From assembly GCF_032670585.1 (NCBI RefSeq), contig NZ_JAVQHL010000004.1:186001-250000 (forward strand): a DNA stretch of 64,000 bases. The letters are read 5' to 3'. Positions 49,923 to 59,454 of the stretch are shown piece after piece; the first letter of the stretch is position 1, and each line of letters starts with the position of its first letter. This DNA is from Ostreiculturibacter nitratireducens. Its GTDB lineage: Bacteria > Pseudomonadota > Alphaproteobacteria > Rhodobacterales > Rhodobacteraceae. Both the position numbers and the translations under genes were made by a program. The notes under the pieces are model-generated. The model saw only the letters and a list, made by a program, of their open reading frames with translations, did no database searches and had not been told where the DNA came from.

Positions 49923-50699
49923 TCAGGCCGTCTTGAGTTGCGCCCGCCGGTTGCGGCCGGACCAGGCATGGACCGCCGCGCCGAAGGCTTCGAACAGCGG
50001 ACGCGACACGGGATCGGAGGCCGCTTGCCATTCCGGGTGCCACTGGACCGCGAGAGTGAAGCCGGGCGCATCCTTGACATAGATCGCCTCGGGCGTCCCG
50101 TCCTCGGCCTCGCCTTCGATCTCGATGCGCTTTCCCGGAGTCTTGATCCCCTGCCCGTGCAGGGAATTCGTCATGACCTCGGTCGCCCCGAAGACTCGGT
50201 GGAACACGCCGCCCTCCTTCAGCCTGACCTTGTGACGGAGCGCGAACTTCTCTTCCAGCGTCCCTTCGGGAGGCATCCGGTGGTTCATCCGGCCCGGCAG
50301 ATCGCGGATCTCGGGATAAAGCGTCCCGCCCATGGCCACGTTCACCTCCTGAAAGCCCCGGCACACGCCCAGGAAAGGCTGGCCGCGCTCCACGCAGGCG
50401 CGGACGAGGGGCAGAGTGATCGCGTCCCGGCTGCGGTCGAAGGCCCCATGCGCCTCCGTCGGCGCCTCGCCGTATTCCTCCGGATGGACGTTCGGCCGGC
50501 CTCCGGTCAGGAGGAACCCGTCGCAGGTCTCCAGAAGTTCGGCCACCGACAGAAGCCGCGGATCGGCCGGGATCATCAGCGGCAGGCACTCCGAGACTTC
50601 GGAGACCGCCTCGCTGTTCATATGACCGGTCGCGTGGGCAGGATAGGAATCGTTCAGAAGTGCCGGATTGCCTATGATGCCGACTATGGGTCGTGCCAT
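49923..50699 (-). CDS. Gamma-glutamyl-gamma-aminobutyrate hydrolase-like (peptidase C26)
   Basis: Class I glutamine amidotransferase-like hydrolase of 258 residues in the PuuD family, which releases GABA or another amine from a gamma-glutamyl conjugate. The nucleophile is Cys113 in FLGVCRGFQE; the His-x-Glu pair is in QWHPEWQ; LTGGRPNVHPEEY is a family block. No puu pathway partners are close, so the substrate is open. The stop is 25 bp before the cytochrome c gene, suggesting cotranscription. Confidence 0.9.
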   Translation of the reverse strand: MARPIVGIIGNPALLNDSYPAHATGHMNSEAVSEVSECLPLMIPADPRLLSVAELLETCDGFLLTGGRPNVHPEEYGEAPTEAHGAFDRSRDAITLPLVRACVERGQPFLGVCRGFQEVNVAMGGTLYPEIRDLPGRMNHRMPPEGTLEEKFALRHKVRLKEGGVFHRVFGATEVMTNSLHGQGIKTPGKRIEIEGEAEDGTPEAIYVKDAPGFTLAVQWHPEWQAASDPVSRPLFEAFGAAVHAWSGRNRRAQLKTA

Positions 50700-50795
50700 A
50701 CCATTCCCCGCTCGCTACCTTCCTCCCTGTTACAGAAGGATAGGCGCGGGCAGCGCGAAGGAAAAGCCCCGAGCGTGGCCCGAACGTTCAGTATC

Positions 50796-51224
50796 TCAGG
50801 TTTCGGCGACGTAGCCCGCCGCCTCGATCCCTGCCGCCGCCGCCGCCGCGTCGTTCTCCGAAGTGTCGCCCGTGACGCCCACCGCGCCGATGACGTTGCC
50901 GCGGGAGTCCTTCACCAGCACCCCGCCCGGCACCGGCACGACCTTGCCGCCGTAAAGCCCGTTCATCGCCGCCATGAAATAGGCCTGGCCCTCGGCCCGC
51001 TCGCGCTGCGCGAAGCCGCCGATCCCCAGCATGATCGAGCCGTAGGCCTTGCCGTTGGCGATGTCGAAACGGCCCGGCGAGGCGCCGTCCTCGCGCTCGA
51101 AGGCCTTCACGTGCCCGCCCGAGTCGAGAACGATGACGGCAAGCGGCTTCATCCCCGCCTCCCGGCCCTTGGCGAGCGCCGCCTTCACGATCGTCCGCGC
51201 CTTCCTCAGCGTGATCTCCGCCAT
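50796..51224 (-). CDS. GlcG/HbpS family protein (DUF336)
   Basis: A 142-residue cytoplasmic protein of the GlcG/HbpS (haem-degrading or haem-binding) family: AEITLRKARTIVKAAL at the start, VIVLDSGGHVKAFEREDGA near 32-50 and VGAVGVTGDTSENDAAAAAAG near the end. The family often accompanies glycolate or glyoxylate genes, and here it follows glcB by 31 bp. Two adjacent ATGs occur; the second (51224) is three bases from GGAGAGG and is preferred. Confidence 0.88.
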   Translation of the reverse strand: MAEITLRKARTIVKAALAKGREAGMKPLAVIVLDSGGHVKAFEREDGASPGRFDIANGKAYGSIMLGIGGFAQRERAEGQAYFMAAMNGLYGGKVVPVPGGVLVKDSRGNVIGAVGVTGDTSENDAAAAAAGIEAAGYVAET

Positions 51225-51255
51225 CATCCTCTCCGTTGCTTGGGTTCGGTCAAGT

Positions 51256-53418
51256 TCAGCCCTGCGCGGTCTTCAGTTCCAGACGGCGACGATGCAGAAC
51301 CGGCTCGGTATAGCCCGAGGGCTGGACCCGGCCCTCGAAGACGAGGTCGCAGGCCGCCTTGAAGGCGATGCCGTCGAAACCCGGCGCCATCGGCCGGTAG
51401 AGCGGATCGTCCGCGTTCTGCCGGTCCACCACGGCCGCCATCTTCTTCATCGCTTCCATGACGCGGTCGCGGCTTACGACCCCGTGGTGCAGCCAGTTCG
51501 CCAGCGCCTGCGAGGAGATCCGGCAGGTCGCACGGTCTTCCATAAGGCCGACGTCGTGGATGTCAGGCACCTTGGAACAGCCGACGCCCTGGTCGACCCA
51601 GCGCACGACGTAGCCAAGAATGCCCTGCGCGTTGTTCTCGATCTCGGCGGCGATTTCCGCGTCGGACCAGTTCACGCCGCCCGCAAGCGGGACAGTGAGC
51701 AAGTCGTCGAGCCGTGCCGGCCGGTTCATCGCCGCGATCTCACGCTGGCGCGCGAAGACGTCGACGCGGTGGTAATGCGTCGCGTGCAGCGTGGCCGCCG
51801 TCGGTGACGGTACCCATGCGGTATTCGCCCCCGCCTTCGGATGACCGATCTTCTGATCCAGCATGTCCGCCATGAGGTCCGGCGCGGCCCACATGCCCTT
51901 GCCGATCTGGGCCTTCCCAGACAGGCCGCAGGCCAGCCCGATGTCGACGTTCCGGTCCTCGTAGGCCGAAATCCACTTCTGGGATTTCATGTCGCCCTTC
52001 CGGACCATCGGCCCGGCTTCCATCGAGGTGTGGATCTCGTCCCCGGTCCGGTCGAGGAAGCCGGTGTTGATGAAGGCCACCCGGTGCTTCGCCGCGCGGA
52101 TGCATTCCTTGAGGTTGACCGAAGTGCGCCGTTCTTCGTCCATGATGCCGAGCTTGACGGTGTACTGCGGCAGGCCCAGCGCCGCCTCGACCCGGGTGAA
52201 GATCTCGTCGGCGAAGGCGACTTCCTCGGGCCCATGCATCTTGGGCTTCACCACGTAGACCGAACCCTTGACCGAATTCCGGATACCGTGCGGCTTCTTC
52301 AGGTCGTGGATTGCGATTGCCGTCGTCACCATCGCGTCCATCAGCCCCTCGCCGATCTCGCGCCCCTCGGCGTCGAGGATCGCGGGAGTCGTCATCAGGT
52401 GGCCGACGTTACGCACGAGCATCAGCGCCCGGCCCTTCAGACGCACAGGCTTTCCGTCCGCGCCGGTGAACTCCAGGTCCGGGTTGAGTGCGCGGGTGAG
52501 CGTCTTGCCGCCCTTCTCGAAGGTCTCGGAAAGGTCGCCCTTCATCAGGCCAAGCCAGTTCGAATAGGCTTGGACCTTGTCCTCGGCGTCGACCGTCGCG
52601 ACCGAATCCTCGCAGTCCATGATCGAAGAGACTGCCGCCTCCAGCAACACATCCGCGATCCCCGCCGCGTCGGATTTCCCGATTGGCGTCCCGCGATCGA
52701 CCTTGACGATGATGTGAAGGCCGTGATGCGCGAACAGGAACTGTTCCGCGCCGTTCTCCGCCGCGGCATGGCCCGCATAGGCGGGCGGATGCGCCAGCGT
52801 CGCCGCCCCTCTGGCCGTGCGGAGCGACAGCGCGCCCGCCTCGGCCGAGATTCCGGTCACCTCCGCCCACTTCGAATTTTCGAGTGGCAACGCGGCGTCG
52901 AGAAACTCCCGCGCCCAGGCGATCACGCGCGCGCCGCGGGCCGGATCATAGCCGCCGCCCTTCGGCGCATCGCCCAGCGCGTCCGTCCCGTAGAGCGCGT
53001 CGTAAAGCGAGCCCCAGCGCGCGTTCGCCGCGTTCAGCGCGTAGCGTGCGTTGGTGATCGGCACGACGAGCTGCGGCCCGGCGATCTCTGCGATCTCCGG
53101 GTCCACGTTGGCCGTCTCAATGGAGAAATCGGGCCCCTCGGGGAGGACATATCCGATCTCTCGCAGGAATTCCGTGTAGGCCTCCGCGTCATGCGGCCTG
53201 CCTTTCCGCTCGACATGCCAGGCGTCGATTGTCGCCTGGATCTGGTCACGCTTCGCCAGAAGCTGGCGGTTCTTCGGGCCGAGGTCCCGAACGATCGCGG
53301 AGAAGCCTTTCCAGAATTCGTCCGCCGCAACGCCGGTCCCGTGAAGCGCAGCGTTCTCGATGAACTCCGCCAGCCTGGCGTCGACCTGAAGTCCGTGTTT
53401 CTCGACCCGTCCGGCCAT
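51256..53418 (-). CDS. glcB: Malate synthase G
   Basis: Condenses glyoxylate and acetyl-CoA to malate. Its 720 residues match the single-chain G isoform (about 720), distinct from the shorter A isoform. Visible blocks are VPITNARYALNAANARWGSLYDALYGTDA near residues 120-150, MDCEDSVATVDAEDK near 270, IMDEERRTSVNLKECIRAA near 435 and GKGMWAAPDLMADML near 515, which carry the glyoxylate and Mg sites. GGAGGGACAC precedes the ATG. It is paired with the GlcG-like gene. No isocitrate lyase is near, so glyoxylate may come from glycolate or purine breakdown. Confidence 0.97.
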   Translation of the reverse strand: MAGRVEKHGLQVDARLAEFIENAALHGTGVAADEFWKGFSAIVRDLGPKNRQLLAKRDQIQATIDAWHVERKGRPHDAEAYTEFLREIGYVLPEGPDFSIETANVDPEIAEIAGPQLVVPITNARYALNAANARWGSLYDALYGTDALGDAPKGGGYDPARGARVIAWAREFLDAALPLENSKWAEVTGISAEAGALSLRTARGAATLAHPPAYAGHAAAENGAEQFLFAHHGLHIIVKVDRGTPIGKSDAAGIADVLLEAAVSSIMDCEDSVATVDAEDKVQAYSNWLGLMKGDLSETFEKGGKTLTRALNPDLEFTGADGKPVRLKGRALMLVRNVGHLMTTPAILDAEGREIGEGLMDAMVTTAIAIHDLKKPHGIRNSVKGSVYVVKPKMHGPEEVAFADEIFTRVEAALGLPQYTVKLGIMDEERRTSVNLKECIRAAKHRVAFINTGFLDRTGDEIHTSMEAGPMVRKGDMKSQKWISAYEDRNVDIGLACGLSGKAQIGKGMWAAPDLMADMLDQKIGHPKAGANTAWVPSPTAATLHATHYHRVDVFARQREIAAMNRPARLDDLLTVPLAGGVNWSDAEIAAEIENNAQGILGYVVRWVDQGVGCSKVPDIHDVGLMEDRATCRISSQALANWLHHGVVSRDRVMEAMKKMAAVVDRQNADDPLYRPMAPGFDGIAFKAACDLVFEGRVQPSGYTEPVLHRRRLELKTAQG

Positions 53419-53495
53419 GTGTCCCTCCGTCAAACGACTTTACCGGCGATTAGCCGATTTCCCTGGGCCGGACAAGCTCTGAGCCGCTTAATTGG

Positions 53496-53660
53496 TCAGT
53501 TTTTCTGACCGCCCAGGCGGGCGCGGAGCCCCCGGCAGCGGTCGGAGCAGTATCGGACCTCGTTCCAGACCCGAGCCCATTTCCGCCGCCATGCGAATGG
53601 GCGGCCGCAGGCGGCACAGGTCTTCCGGGGCAGATCCGCCTTCTTCACGCCTTTCGGCAT
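53496..53660 (-). CDS. DUF2256 small zinc-ribbon-like protein
   Basis: A 54-residue basic protein starting MPKGVKKADLPRKTC. It has the DUF2256 pattern: CAAC (Cys15, Cys18), a Trp/Arg-rich middle (AWRRKWARVWNEVRYC) and C-x3-C (Cys38, Cys42), a probable zinc site of form C-x2-C-x19-C-x3-C. Function is unknown; in several bacteria the family lies near photolyase or cryptochrome genes, which are absent here. GGATGG precedes the ATG. A 6-bp hairpin with a T5 loop (53494-53510) spans its stop codon. Confidence 0.8.
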   Translation of the reverse strand: MPKGVKKADLPRKTCAACGRPFAWRRKWARVWNEVRYCSDRCRGLRARLGGQKN

Positions 53661-53771
53661 CGCGACCATCCTCGATGCAGCGGACTGCGCTCGGTCCCGG
53701 TTGAACCCGCCGCGGCGCCGACCTATCCCTTCTGCGAACGCGATCTAGCGCCCGACAAGCCGGAGAACAGA

Positions 53772-56348
53772 GTGACCAAGCCGACCCCCGCTCCCGTCCG
53801 CCTCGCGGACTACGCTCCCTACCCGTTCCGCGTCGAGGAAACGCGCCTCGTGTTCCACCTCGCCCCGAAGGCGACGCGCGTCACCTCGCGCCTTTCGCTG
53901 GCGCCGAACCCGGAACGCCAGGGGGGGCACGATCTGCGTCTGGACGGCGAACAGCTGACGCTTCTGCGGGCCACCATCGACGGCACCGAGCTTGCTCCAT
54001 CCGAATACGCCCTGACTGAAACCGCCCTGACGATCCCGGCGGCGCGCCTCCCCTCCGGTCCCTTCACCTTCGAAGCCGAAGTGGAGATCGCGCCCGAGGA
54101 GAACACCGCGCTCGAAGGGCTATACATGTCGCGCGGCATGTACTGCACCCAGTGCGAGGCCGAAGGCTTCCGCCGCATCACCTATTACCCCGACCGCCCG
54201 GACGTGATGGCCCCCTTCACCGTGCGGATCGAAAGCACGCTTCCGGTGCTCCTCTCCAACGGCAACCCCGTCTCGCAGGGCGATGGCTGGGCCGAATGGG
54301 CCGACCCCTGGCCCAAGCCCTCCTACCTCTTCGCACTCGTCGCGGGCGACCTCGTCACCACGCCCGGCACTTTCGTCACGCGTTCGGGCCGGCAGGTGGA
54401 CCTCAACATCTGGACCCGCCCCGGCGACGAGACCCGCACCGCCTTCGCGCTCGAATCCCTGCGCCGGGCGATGAAATGGGACGAGGACGCCTATGGCCGC
54501 GAATACGACCTCGACGTTTTCAACATCGTGGCCGTCGACGACTTCAACATGGGGGCGATGGAGAACAAGGGCCTCAACATCTTCAACTCCAAATGGGTGC
54601 TCGCCTCTCCCGAAACCGCGACGGACTCGGATTTCGAGCGGATCGAGGGCATCATCGCGCACGAATACTTCCACAACTGGACCGGCAACCGGATCACATG
54701 CCGCGACTGGTTCCAGCTGTGCCTGAAGGAGGGCCTAACGGTCTTCCGCGACCAGGAATTCACCGCCGACATGCGCTCGGCACCCGTGAAACGGATCGAC
54801 GACGTCCTGACGCTGCGCGCGCGCCAGTTCCGCGAGGACATGGGGCCCTTGGCGCATCCGGTCCGGCCCGCCTCCTACGTCGAGATCAACAACTTCTACA
54901 CCGCGACGGTCTACGAGAAGGGTGCCGAGGTCATCGGCATGCTGAAGCGCCTCGTCGGCGCAGATGGATACCGAAAGGCGCTCGACCTCTATTTCGAACG
55001 CCATGACGGGCAGGCGGCGACAATCGAGGACTGGCTGACGGTGTTCGAGGACGCCACGGGGCGCGACCTCACCCAGTTCAAGCGCTGGTACACCGACGCA
55101 GGCACGCCCCGCCTGAAGGTCATGGACGACTTCAAGGATGGCACCTACACCCTTCACTTTGAACAGGAAACCGCGCCGACGCCCGGCCAGGACGAGAAAT
55201 CGCCGCGCGTGATCCCGATCGCGGTCGGGCTCATCAACCCCAATGGGGACGAGGTGCAGCCCACGACCGTCCTGGAGATGACGCAGGCGCGTCAGAGCTT
55301 CAGCTTCGAAGGGCTTGCCGCGCGGCCCGTGCCTTCGATCCTGCGGGGCTTTTCCGCGCCCGTGGTCCTCGAACGGTCCGCGAGCCCGGAAGAGCGCGCC
55401 TTCCTCCTCGCGCATGACACGGACCCGTTCAACAAGTGGGAAGCGGGCCGGACGCTGGCGAAGAACGTGCTGACCCGGATGATAACGGATGGAGCAGCGC
55501 CGGGGCCCGATTATCTCTCGGCGCTCGAACGCGTCGCGCGCGACGAGAGCCTCGACCCGGCCTTCCGCGCGCTCTGCCTGCGGCTGCCGTCCGAAGACGA
55601 CATGGCCCAGACGCTCCACGATGCCGGGATCGTGCCAGACCCCGACAGGATCCACGACCGGACGGAGAAACTCCGCCGCGCGCTCGCCCACAGGCTGGAA
55701 CCGGTTCTCCCGGGCCTCTACGCCGAAATGCAGGTACCCGGTCCCTACTCTCCGGATGCCCGCGCCTCCGGCCGCCGGGCGCTGCGCCTCGCCTGCCTTT
55801 CGCTTCTGACGCGCCTCGACGGCGGGGCGGCGGCGGCGCTTCTGTTCCGCACGACCGGCAACATGACCGAGGCGACGGGCGCCCTGACCTGCCTTCTCGA
55901 TGCCGGACGGGGCGAGGAGGAAGTCGCGGCCTTCTACCAGCGCTGGAAGGGCGACCGCCTCGTCATGGACAAGTGGTTCATGCTCCAGGTTCTCCACGCC
56001 GCGCCCGAGGCTGCGGCGACGACGGCGCGGAGGCTGACCGAGCATCCGGACTTCGACTGGAAGAACCCCAACCGGTTCCGCGCCGTCATGGGCGCGCTGT
56101 CGGCGAACCATGCGGGCTTCCACGACCCGACGGGCGCATCCTACGAACTGCTCGCGGACTGGCTCGTACGCCTCGATCCCATGAACCCGCAGACGGCCGC
56201 ACGGATGTCCACGGCATTCGAGACATGGACCCGCTACGACGCCGACCGCCGCGACCTCGCGAAGGGAGAGCTTCTGCGGATGCGTGAAACGCAGGGGCTC
56301 AGCCGCGATCTCGGCGAGATGCTCGACCGACTTCTTTTCGCGGGCTGA
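53772..56348 (+). CDS. pepN: Aminopeptidase N
   Basis: M1 zinc aminopeptidase of 858 residues, cytoplasmic, removing N-terminal residues from peptides. GAMENKGL (about 261-268) binds the substrate N-terminus; zinc ligands are HEYFH (His at about 297 and 301) plus the Glu in KEGLTVFRDQEF. The C-terminal half has the DUF3458 beta-sandwich and an ARM-like C-terminal domain, as in E. coli PepN. The start is GTG at 53772 behind CGGAGAAC. It could finish digestion of peptides brought in by the ABC importer. Confidence 0.97.
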   Translation: MTKPTPAPVRLADYAPYPFRVEETRLVFHLAPKATRVTSRLSLAPNPERQGGHDLRLDGEQLTLLRATIDGTELAPSEYALTETALTIPAARLPSGPFTFEAEVEIAPEENTALEGLYMSRGMYCTQCEAEGFRRITYYPDRPDVMAPFTVRIESTLPVLLSNGNPVSQGDGWAEWADPWPKPSYLFALVAGDLVTTPGTFVTRSGRQVDLNIWTRPGDETRTAFALESLRRAMKWDEDAYGREYDLDVFNIVAVDDFNMGAMENKGLNIFNSKWVLASPETATDSDFERIEGIIAHEYFHNWTGNRITCRDWFQLCLKEGLTVFRDQEFTADMRSAPVKRIDDVLTLRARQFREDMGPLAHPVRPASYVEINNFYTATVYEKGAEVIGMLKRLVGADGYRKALDLYFERHDGQAATIEDWLTVFEDATGRDLTQFKRWYTDAGTPRLKVMDDFKDGTYTLHFEQETAPTPGQDEKSPRVIPIAVGLINPNGDEVQPTTVLEMTQARQSFSFEGLAARPVPSILRGFSAPVVLERSASPEERAFLLAHDTDPFNKWEAGRTLAKNVLTRMITDGAAPGPDYLSALERVARDESLDPAFRALCLRLPSEDDMAQTLHDAGIVPDPDRIHDRTEKLRRALAHRLEPVLPGLYAEMQVPGPYSPDARASGRRALRLACLSLLTRLDGGAAAALLFRTTGNMTEATGALTCLLDAGRGEEEVAAFYQRWKGDRLVMDKWFMLQVLHAAPEAAATTARRLTEHPDFDWKNPNRFRAVMGALSANHAGFHDPTGASYELLADWLVRLDPMNPQTAARMSTAFETWTRYDADRRDLAKGELLRMRETQGLSRDLGEMLDRLLFAG

Positions 56349-56362
56349 TATCGCCAGATCGG

Positions 56363-56387
56363 CCCGCGCCCCACACGGCGGCGCGGG
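56363..56387 (+). terminator. GC hairpin after pepN
   Basis: Perfect 8-bp stem CCCGCGCC (56363-56370) / GGCGCGGG (56380-56387) with a 9-nt loop, 14 bp after the pepN stop. There is no T run, so it may stabilise the 3' end or act with Rho. Confidence 0.35.
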
Positions 56388-56495
56388 TCCACCTTCCGGG
56401 AATCCGGGGCAAGCCCGAAGATCGGCTGCGCGCGTAAATCATTCCGCAACACCTGATCGGCCAGAACTGCACGGGCGGCAGCTTCAAGGTCCCCG

Positions 56496-56786
56496 ATGCA
56501 CCAGATTTCGATAGTCCTTTCGCTCGTGCTTGCAGTGATGGCGGGACCGGCTGCGATCTTCGCGGCGCCACCCCGGCCGGGTGAGCCGGTTCTTGTCCTC
56601 TTTTCGCCGTTCCGGGATGTCGACGCGCTGCTGGCGCGGGCGGGTGCGAGCCGTATCGGCCCTTTGCATGCGCCCCTTGCAGTGCTGGCCGCCGGCCCGG
56701 GGATGGACCTTGCCGACCGGCTTCTGGCCTCTGGCGCACTCGCGGTTTCCGACGGCTCCACCCTCGCTCAACTCTGCGGAGTCTGA
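56496..56786 (+). CDS. Small exported hypothetical protein
   Basis: A 96-residue product with a clear signal peptide (MHQISIVLSLVLAVMAGPAAIFA, cleavage near residue 23) and a compact Ala/Leu/Pro-rich mature part ending ALAVSDGSTLAQLCGV, with a single cysteine three residues from the end. I do not recognise a characterised family. It ends 2 bp before the chemoreceptor gene, so the two are probably cotranscribed. Regular codon use and the signal peptide support a real gene. Confidence 0.7.
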   Translation: MHQISIVLSLVLAVMAGPAAIFAAPPRPGEPVLVLFSPFRDVDALLARAGASRIGPLHAPLAVLAAGPGMDLADRLLASGALAVSDGSTLAQLCGV

Positions 56787-56788
56787 CC

Positions 56789-58597
56789 ATGCCTCCTGTC
56801 TCCGAGACCCTCTCGCAGGCCCGCTCCCGCGCCGCGCGACTCATCACCCATGCAAGCTGGGCTTCGCTGCCGGTGATCGGGACTTCCGCCTGGTATGCCG
56901 GCGGCCCCCTGACGATCGCCCTCGCCATCTCGCTCGCCTTCGCCGTGCTGGGAGAGATCGGCTTTCGCCAGGGTGGCCGGATTCAGCGCACCATGGCCGT
57001 GCAGAGCATCGTCGGCCAGCCGATCGCGCTCGTCGCCGCCTTCGCGGGCCATCCGTGGCAGATGGACATGCACATGGCCTTCTTCGCCGCGCTCAGCGCG
57101 GCCGTGGCGGTGACAGGCGTTCAGGCCCTCGTCGTCGGCACCTTGATGATCGCGCTTCATCACCTCTCGCTGACCGTGCTCGCTCCCTGGCTCGTCTACC
57201 CGTCACCCGACCTCATGGGGAACGTCCAGCGCACTCTGATCCACGCCCTTGCCGTGCTCATCGAGGCCGGCGTGCTTTACTCCGCGATCCGCAGCCGCCT
57301 TGCGATGGATCGGGATGGAATGGCGGCACAGGCCCGGATAGCCGCGGCGCTCGCCTCGGCCGAGGAGGCGCGGAACGCCACGGCGGCAGCCCTGAGGGAG
57401 GCAGAGGCCGCCCGCGCCCAGGCCGAATCCGAAACCGAGCGTGCGATGGCGGCGGACAAGGCCGCGCGCGCGCTGGAGGAAGAAGGCGCCGCACGACGGA
57501 GGGAAATGATGGAAACGCTGGAACGGGAATTCTCGGCGCTGGTCGAAAAGGGCGTTTCGGGGGACCTGACCGGCAGGATCACCGCGTCCTTCGGCGATCC
57601 CGTGCTGACGCGGCTCGCTGAAAGCCTGAACACGTTCTTCGCGGAACTCGAGAACGTGATCGACGGCGTCGCGGAGCACATGGCGGCGCTTGCGCGGGGC
57701 GAGATCGGCTCCACTCTGTCGCGCCCACGGCGGGGCCGTTTCGAGGAACTCAGGATTTCCGTGAACAGGACGGCGGCCGAGCAGAGGCGGGTGATAGAGG
57801 CCATCCAGCGATCGATCGGAAACTCGCTCGATGCGGCAGTGCGGATCGAACGCACGGCCGGCGCCGTTGCCCGCCAATCGGAGACCGCCGCGGCCGCGCT
57901 GAGGCAGACGGCATCGACCGTTTCCGGGCTTTCGCAGGTCGTCGCGACGAATACCCGGCTGATCCGCGGCGCGGAACGCTCCGTCACCGAGATGTCCGAT
58001 CGGTCGCGCTTCGGCACCGAGAAGGTGGAAAGCGCCATCGCGGCGGTGCACGCGATCGAGGATTCCAGCCGCAAGATCAGTCAGATCAGCGAGATGATCG
58101 ATACCCTTGCCTTCCAGACGAACCTTCTTGCGCTCAATTCCGGCGTGGAGGCCGCGCGGGCCGGCGAAGCGGGCAAGGGATTCTCCGTGGTCGCGTCCGA
58201 GGTGCGCAACCTCGCCCAGCGATCGACCGAGGCTGCACGCAACATCGCCCGGTTGATCGAGGAAAGCACGAGGAGCGTGACGAATGGTGTCCGGATGGTT
58301 GGCGAGACGGGCGAAGTGCTGGCCGCGATCGCGGATGCCATGGGAACGTTCTCCGCCGATGTCGGTGCCGTCGCGCATTCGGGCCGCGAGCAGGAGGCTG
58401 GCATCCAGGAGGTGAACCGTGCGATCGCCCAGATGGAAAGGTTTGCCGTCGATCAGGCCCGCGAGGCGGACAAGGCCCTTGTCTCCGCCCAGGCCGTGAA
58501 GGAGGAGATCGCGTCACTTTCGGAAATCGTGGCTCGCTATTCCGCAGCGCCTGTGCCAGTCCCCCAAGGCCCCGGGCCCCGGCGCAATGCTGCCTGA
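56789..58597 (+). CDS. Methyl-accepting chemotaxis protein with polytopic N-terminus
   Basis: A 602-residue chemoreceptor-type protein. About six hydrophobic helices (25-172) with almost no periplasmic domain carry conserved His/Trp/Met in AGHPWQMDMHMAFFAAL and IALHHLSLTVL. A coiled coil follows (about 180-240), then HAMP-like segments and the signalling hairpin IDTLAFQTNLLALNSGVEAA with RAGEAGKGFSVVASEVRNLA. The tip that contacts CheA/CheW is intact. The membrane part may sense a redox, metal or membrane signal, which is inference. No che genes are nearby. Confidence 0.9.
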   Translation: MPPVSETLSQARSRAARLITHASWASLPVIGTSAWYAGGPLTIALAISLAFAVLGEIGFRQGGRIQRTMAVQSIVGQPIALVAAFAGHPWQMDMHMAFFAALSAAVAVTGVQALVVGTLMIALHHLSLTVLAPWLVYPSPDLMGNVQRTLIHALAVLIEAGVLYSAIRSRLAMDRDGMAAQARIAAALASAEEARNATAAALREAEAARAQAESETERAMAADKAARALEEEGAARRREMMETLEREFSALVEKGVSGDLTGRITASFGDPVLTRLAESLNTFFAELENVIDGVAEHMAALARGEIGSTLSRPRRGRFEELRISVNRTAAEQRRVIEAIQRSIGNSLDAAVRIERTAGAVARQSETAAAALRQTASTVSGLSQVVATNTRLIRGAERSVTEMSDRSRFGTEKVESAIAAVHAIEDSSRKISQISEMIDTLAFQTNLLALNSGVEAARAGEAGKGFSVVASEVRNLAQRSTEAARNIARLIEESTRSVTNGVRMVGETGEVLAAIADAMGTFSADVGAVAHSGREQEAGIQEVNRAIAQMERFAVDQAREADKALVSAQAVKEEIASLSEIVARYSAAPVPVPQGPGPRRNAA

Positions 58598-58636
58598 GGC
58601 GGCCAGACTACGGATCGCGTGACCGGCTGCGGGCCC

Positions 58637-59248
58637 CTAGCGGCAGTAGCCCTGAGTCCGTGTGAAGGCGGCGATCTCCTCGCGCTTTTCGGCGTTCCTG
58701 AGAGGCATCCAATCCCGGGCAAGCCCGCGCCAGCCGCCGCCCCCATCAGTCACGATTGCGCCATCCCGCCCGACCTGGGTCGCGGCGATCCGCACTCCGC
58801 AGCTGAGATTCGTTGCGCCGTCATAAAGCGCTTCGGCCCCGGACACGTCGCAACCGTGCAGTTGCGCGGTGGCCGGCGCGATCTGGAGAAGTCCGAGCCA
58901 GCGCCCGCCGCCTCCGCGGGCGGAGGGGTTCCAGCCGCTTTCATACCTTGCGACCGCCGAAAGGAGCCCTGCCCAGAACGCCTCGCGTTGGGGCTGGTCC
59001 GCCTCGCTGTAGCCGGGGCAGAACGTGTCGATGTCGGCCGGCACGGTCGAAGCAAGCACCGCCCCCTCTGCCTCCAGCGCTTCCAGCGTTGCCTGTGTCC
59101 AGTCCGACGCCTCCGGCCGGTGATCCCATCCCATCCGCGGCAGGAACGAGGACGATCCCACCGTCGCTTCGGGTTCCTGCGTGACGCAGGCCGACAGAAG
59201 AAACGCAGAGGAAATGGCGAGGAGCGTGCGGACGGTAGCGCGGTGCAT
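58637..59248 (-). CDS. Lipoprotein lytic transglycosylase-like (SLT) protein
   Basis: A 203-residue predicted lipoprotein: signal sequence MHRATVRTLLAISSAFLLSAC with lipobox LSAC. The C-terminal half is a lysozyme-like transglycosylase domain with the presumed catalytic Glu in ARYESGWNPSARG and GLLQIAPATAQLHGC, plus cysteines likely to pair in the periplasm. It would cleave peptidoglycan glycan strands from the outer or inner membrane. The frame runs upstream, but the ATG at 59248 behind CAGGGACCC gives a proper signal. Convergent with the chemoreceptor gene. Confidence 0.87.
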   Translation of the reverse strand: MHRATVRTLLAISSAFLLSACVTQEPEATVGSSSFLPRMGWDHRPEASDWTQATLEALEAEGAVLASTVPADIDTFCPGYSEADQPQREAFWAGLLSAVARYESGWNPSARGGGGRWLGLLQIAPATAQLHGCDVSGAEALYDGATNLSCGVRIAATQVGRDGAIVTDGGGGWRGLARDWMPLRNAEKREEIAAFTRTQGYCR

Positions 59249-59454
59249 CCGGGTCCCTGCGGGCGAAACCGCCCCTGAGCGGACGGCGGGCGCATCCTCA
59301 GCCGAATCCCGGCGAGCTGGCAACGATCGTCGCAGCCGCCGCGACTTCATCGGCGGAGTCCCGCTTGCCAGGGCAGACAAGTCGACGTCCCCGGCCCTCT
59401 TGCCCCGCCCCGCCCCCTGCCCTAGAACCTGCGCGACCAGTCAGGACCGGACCC

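Noticed and set aside
53494..53510. GGTCAG-TTTTT-CTGACC hairpin
   Set aside because: Ts are in the loop, not the tail, and it overlaps the DUF2256 stop codon, so it is not a standard terminator.
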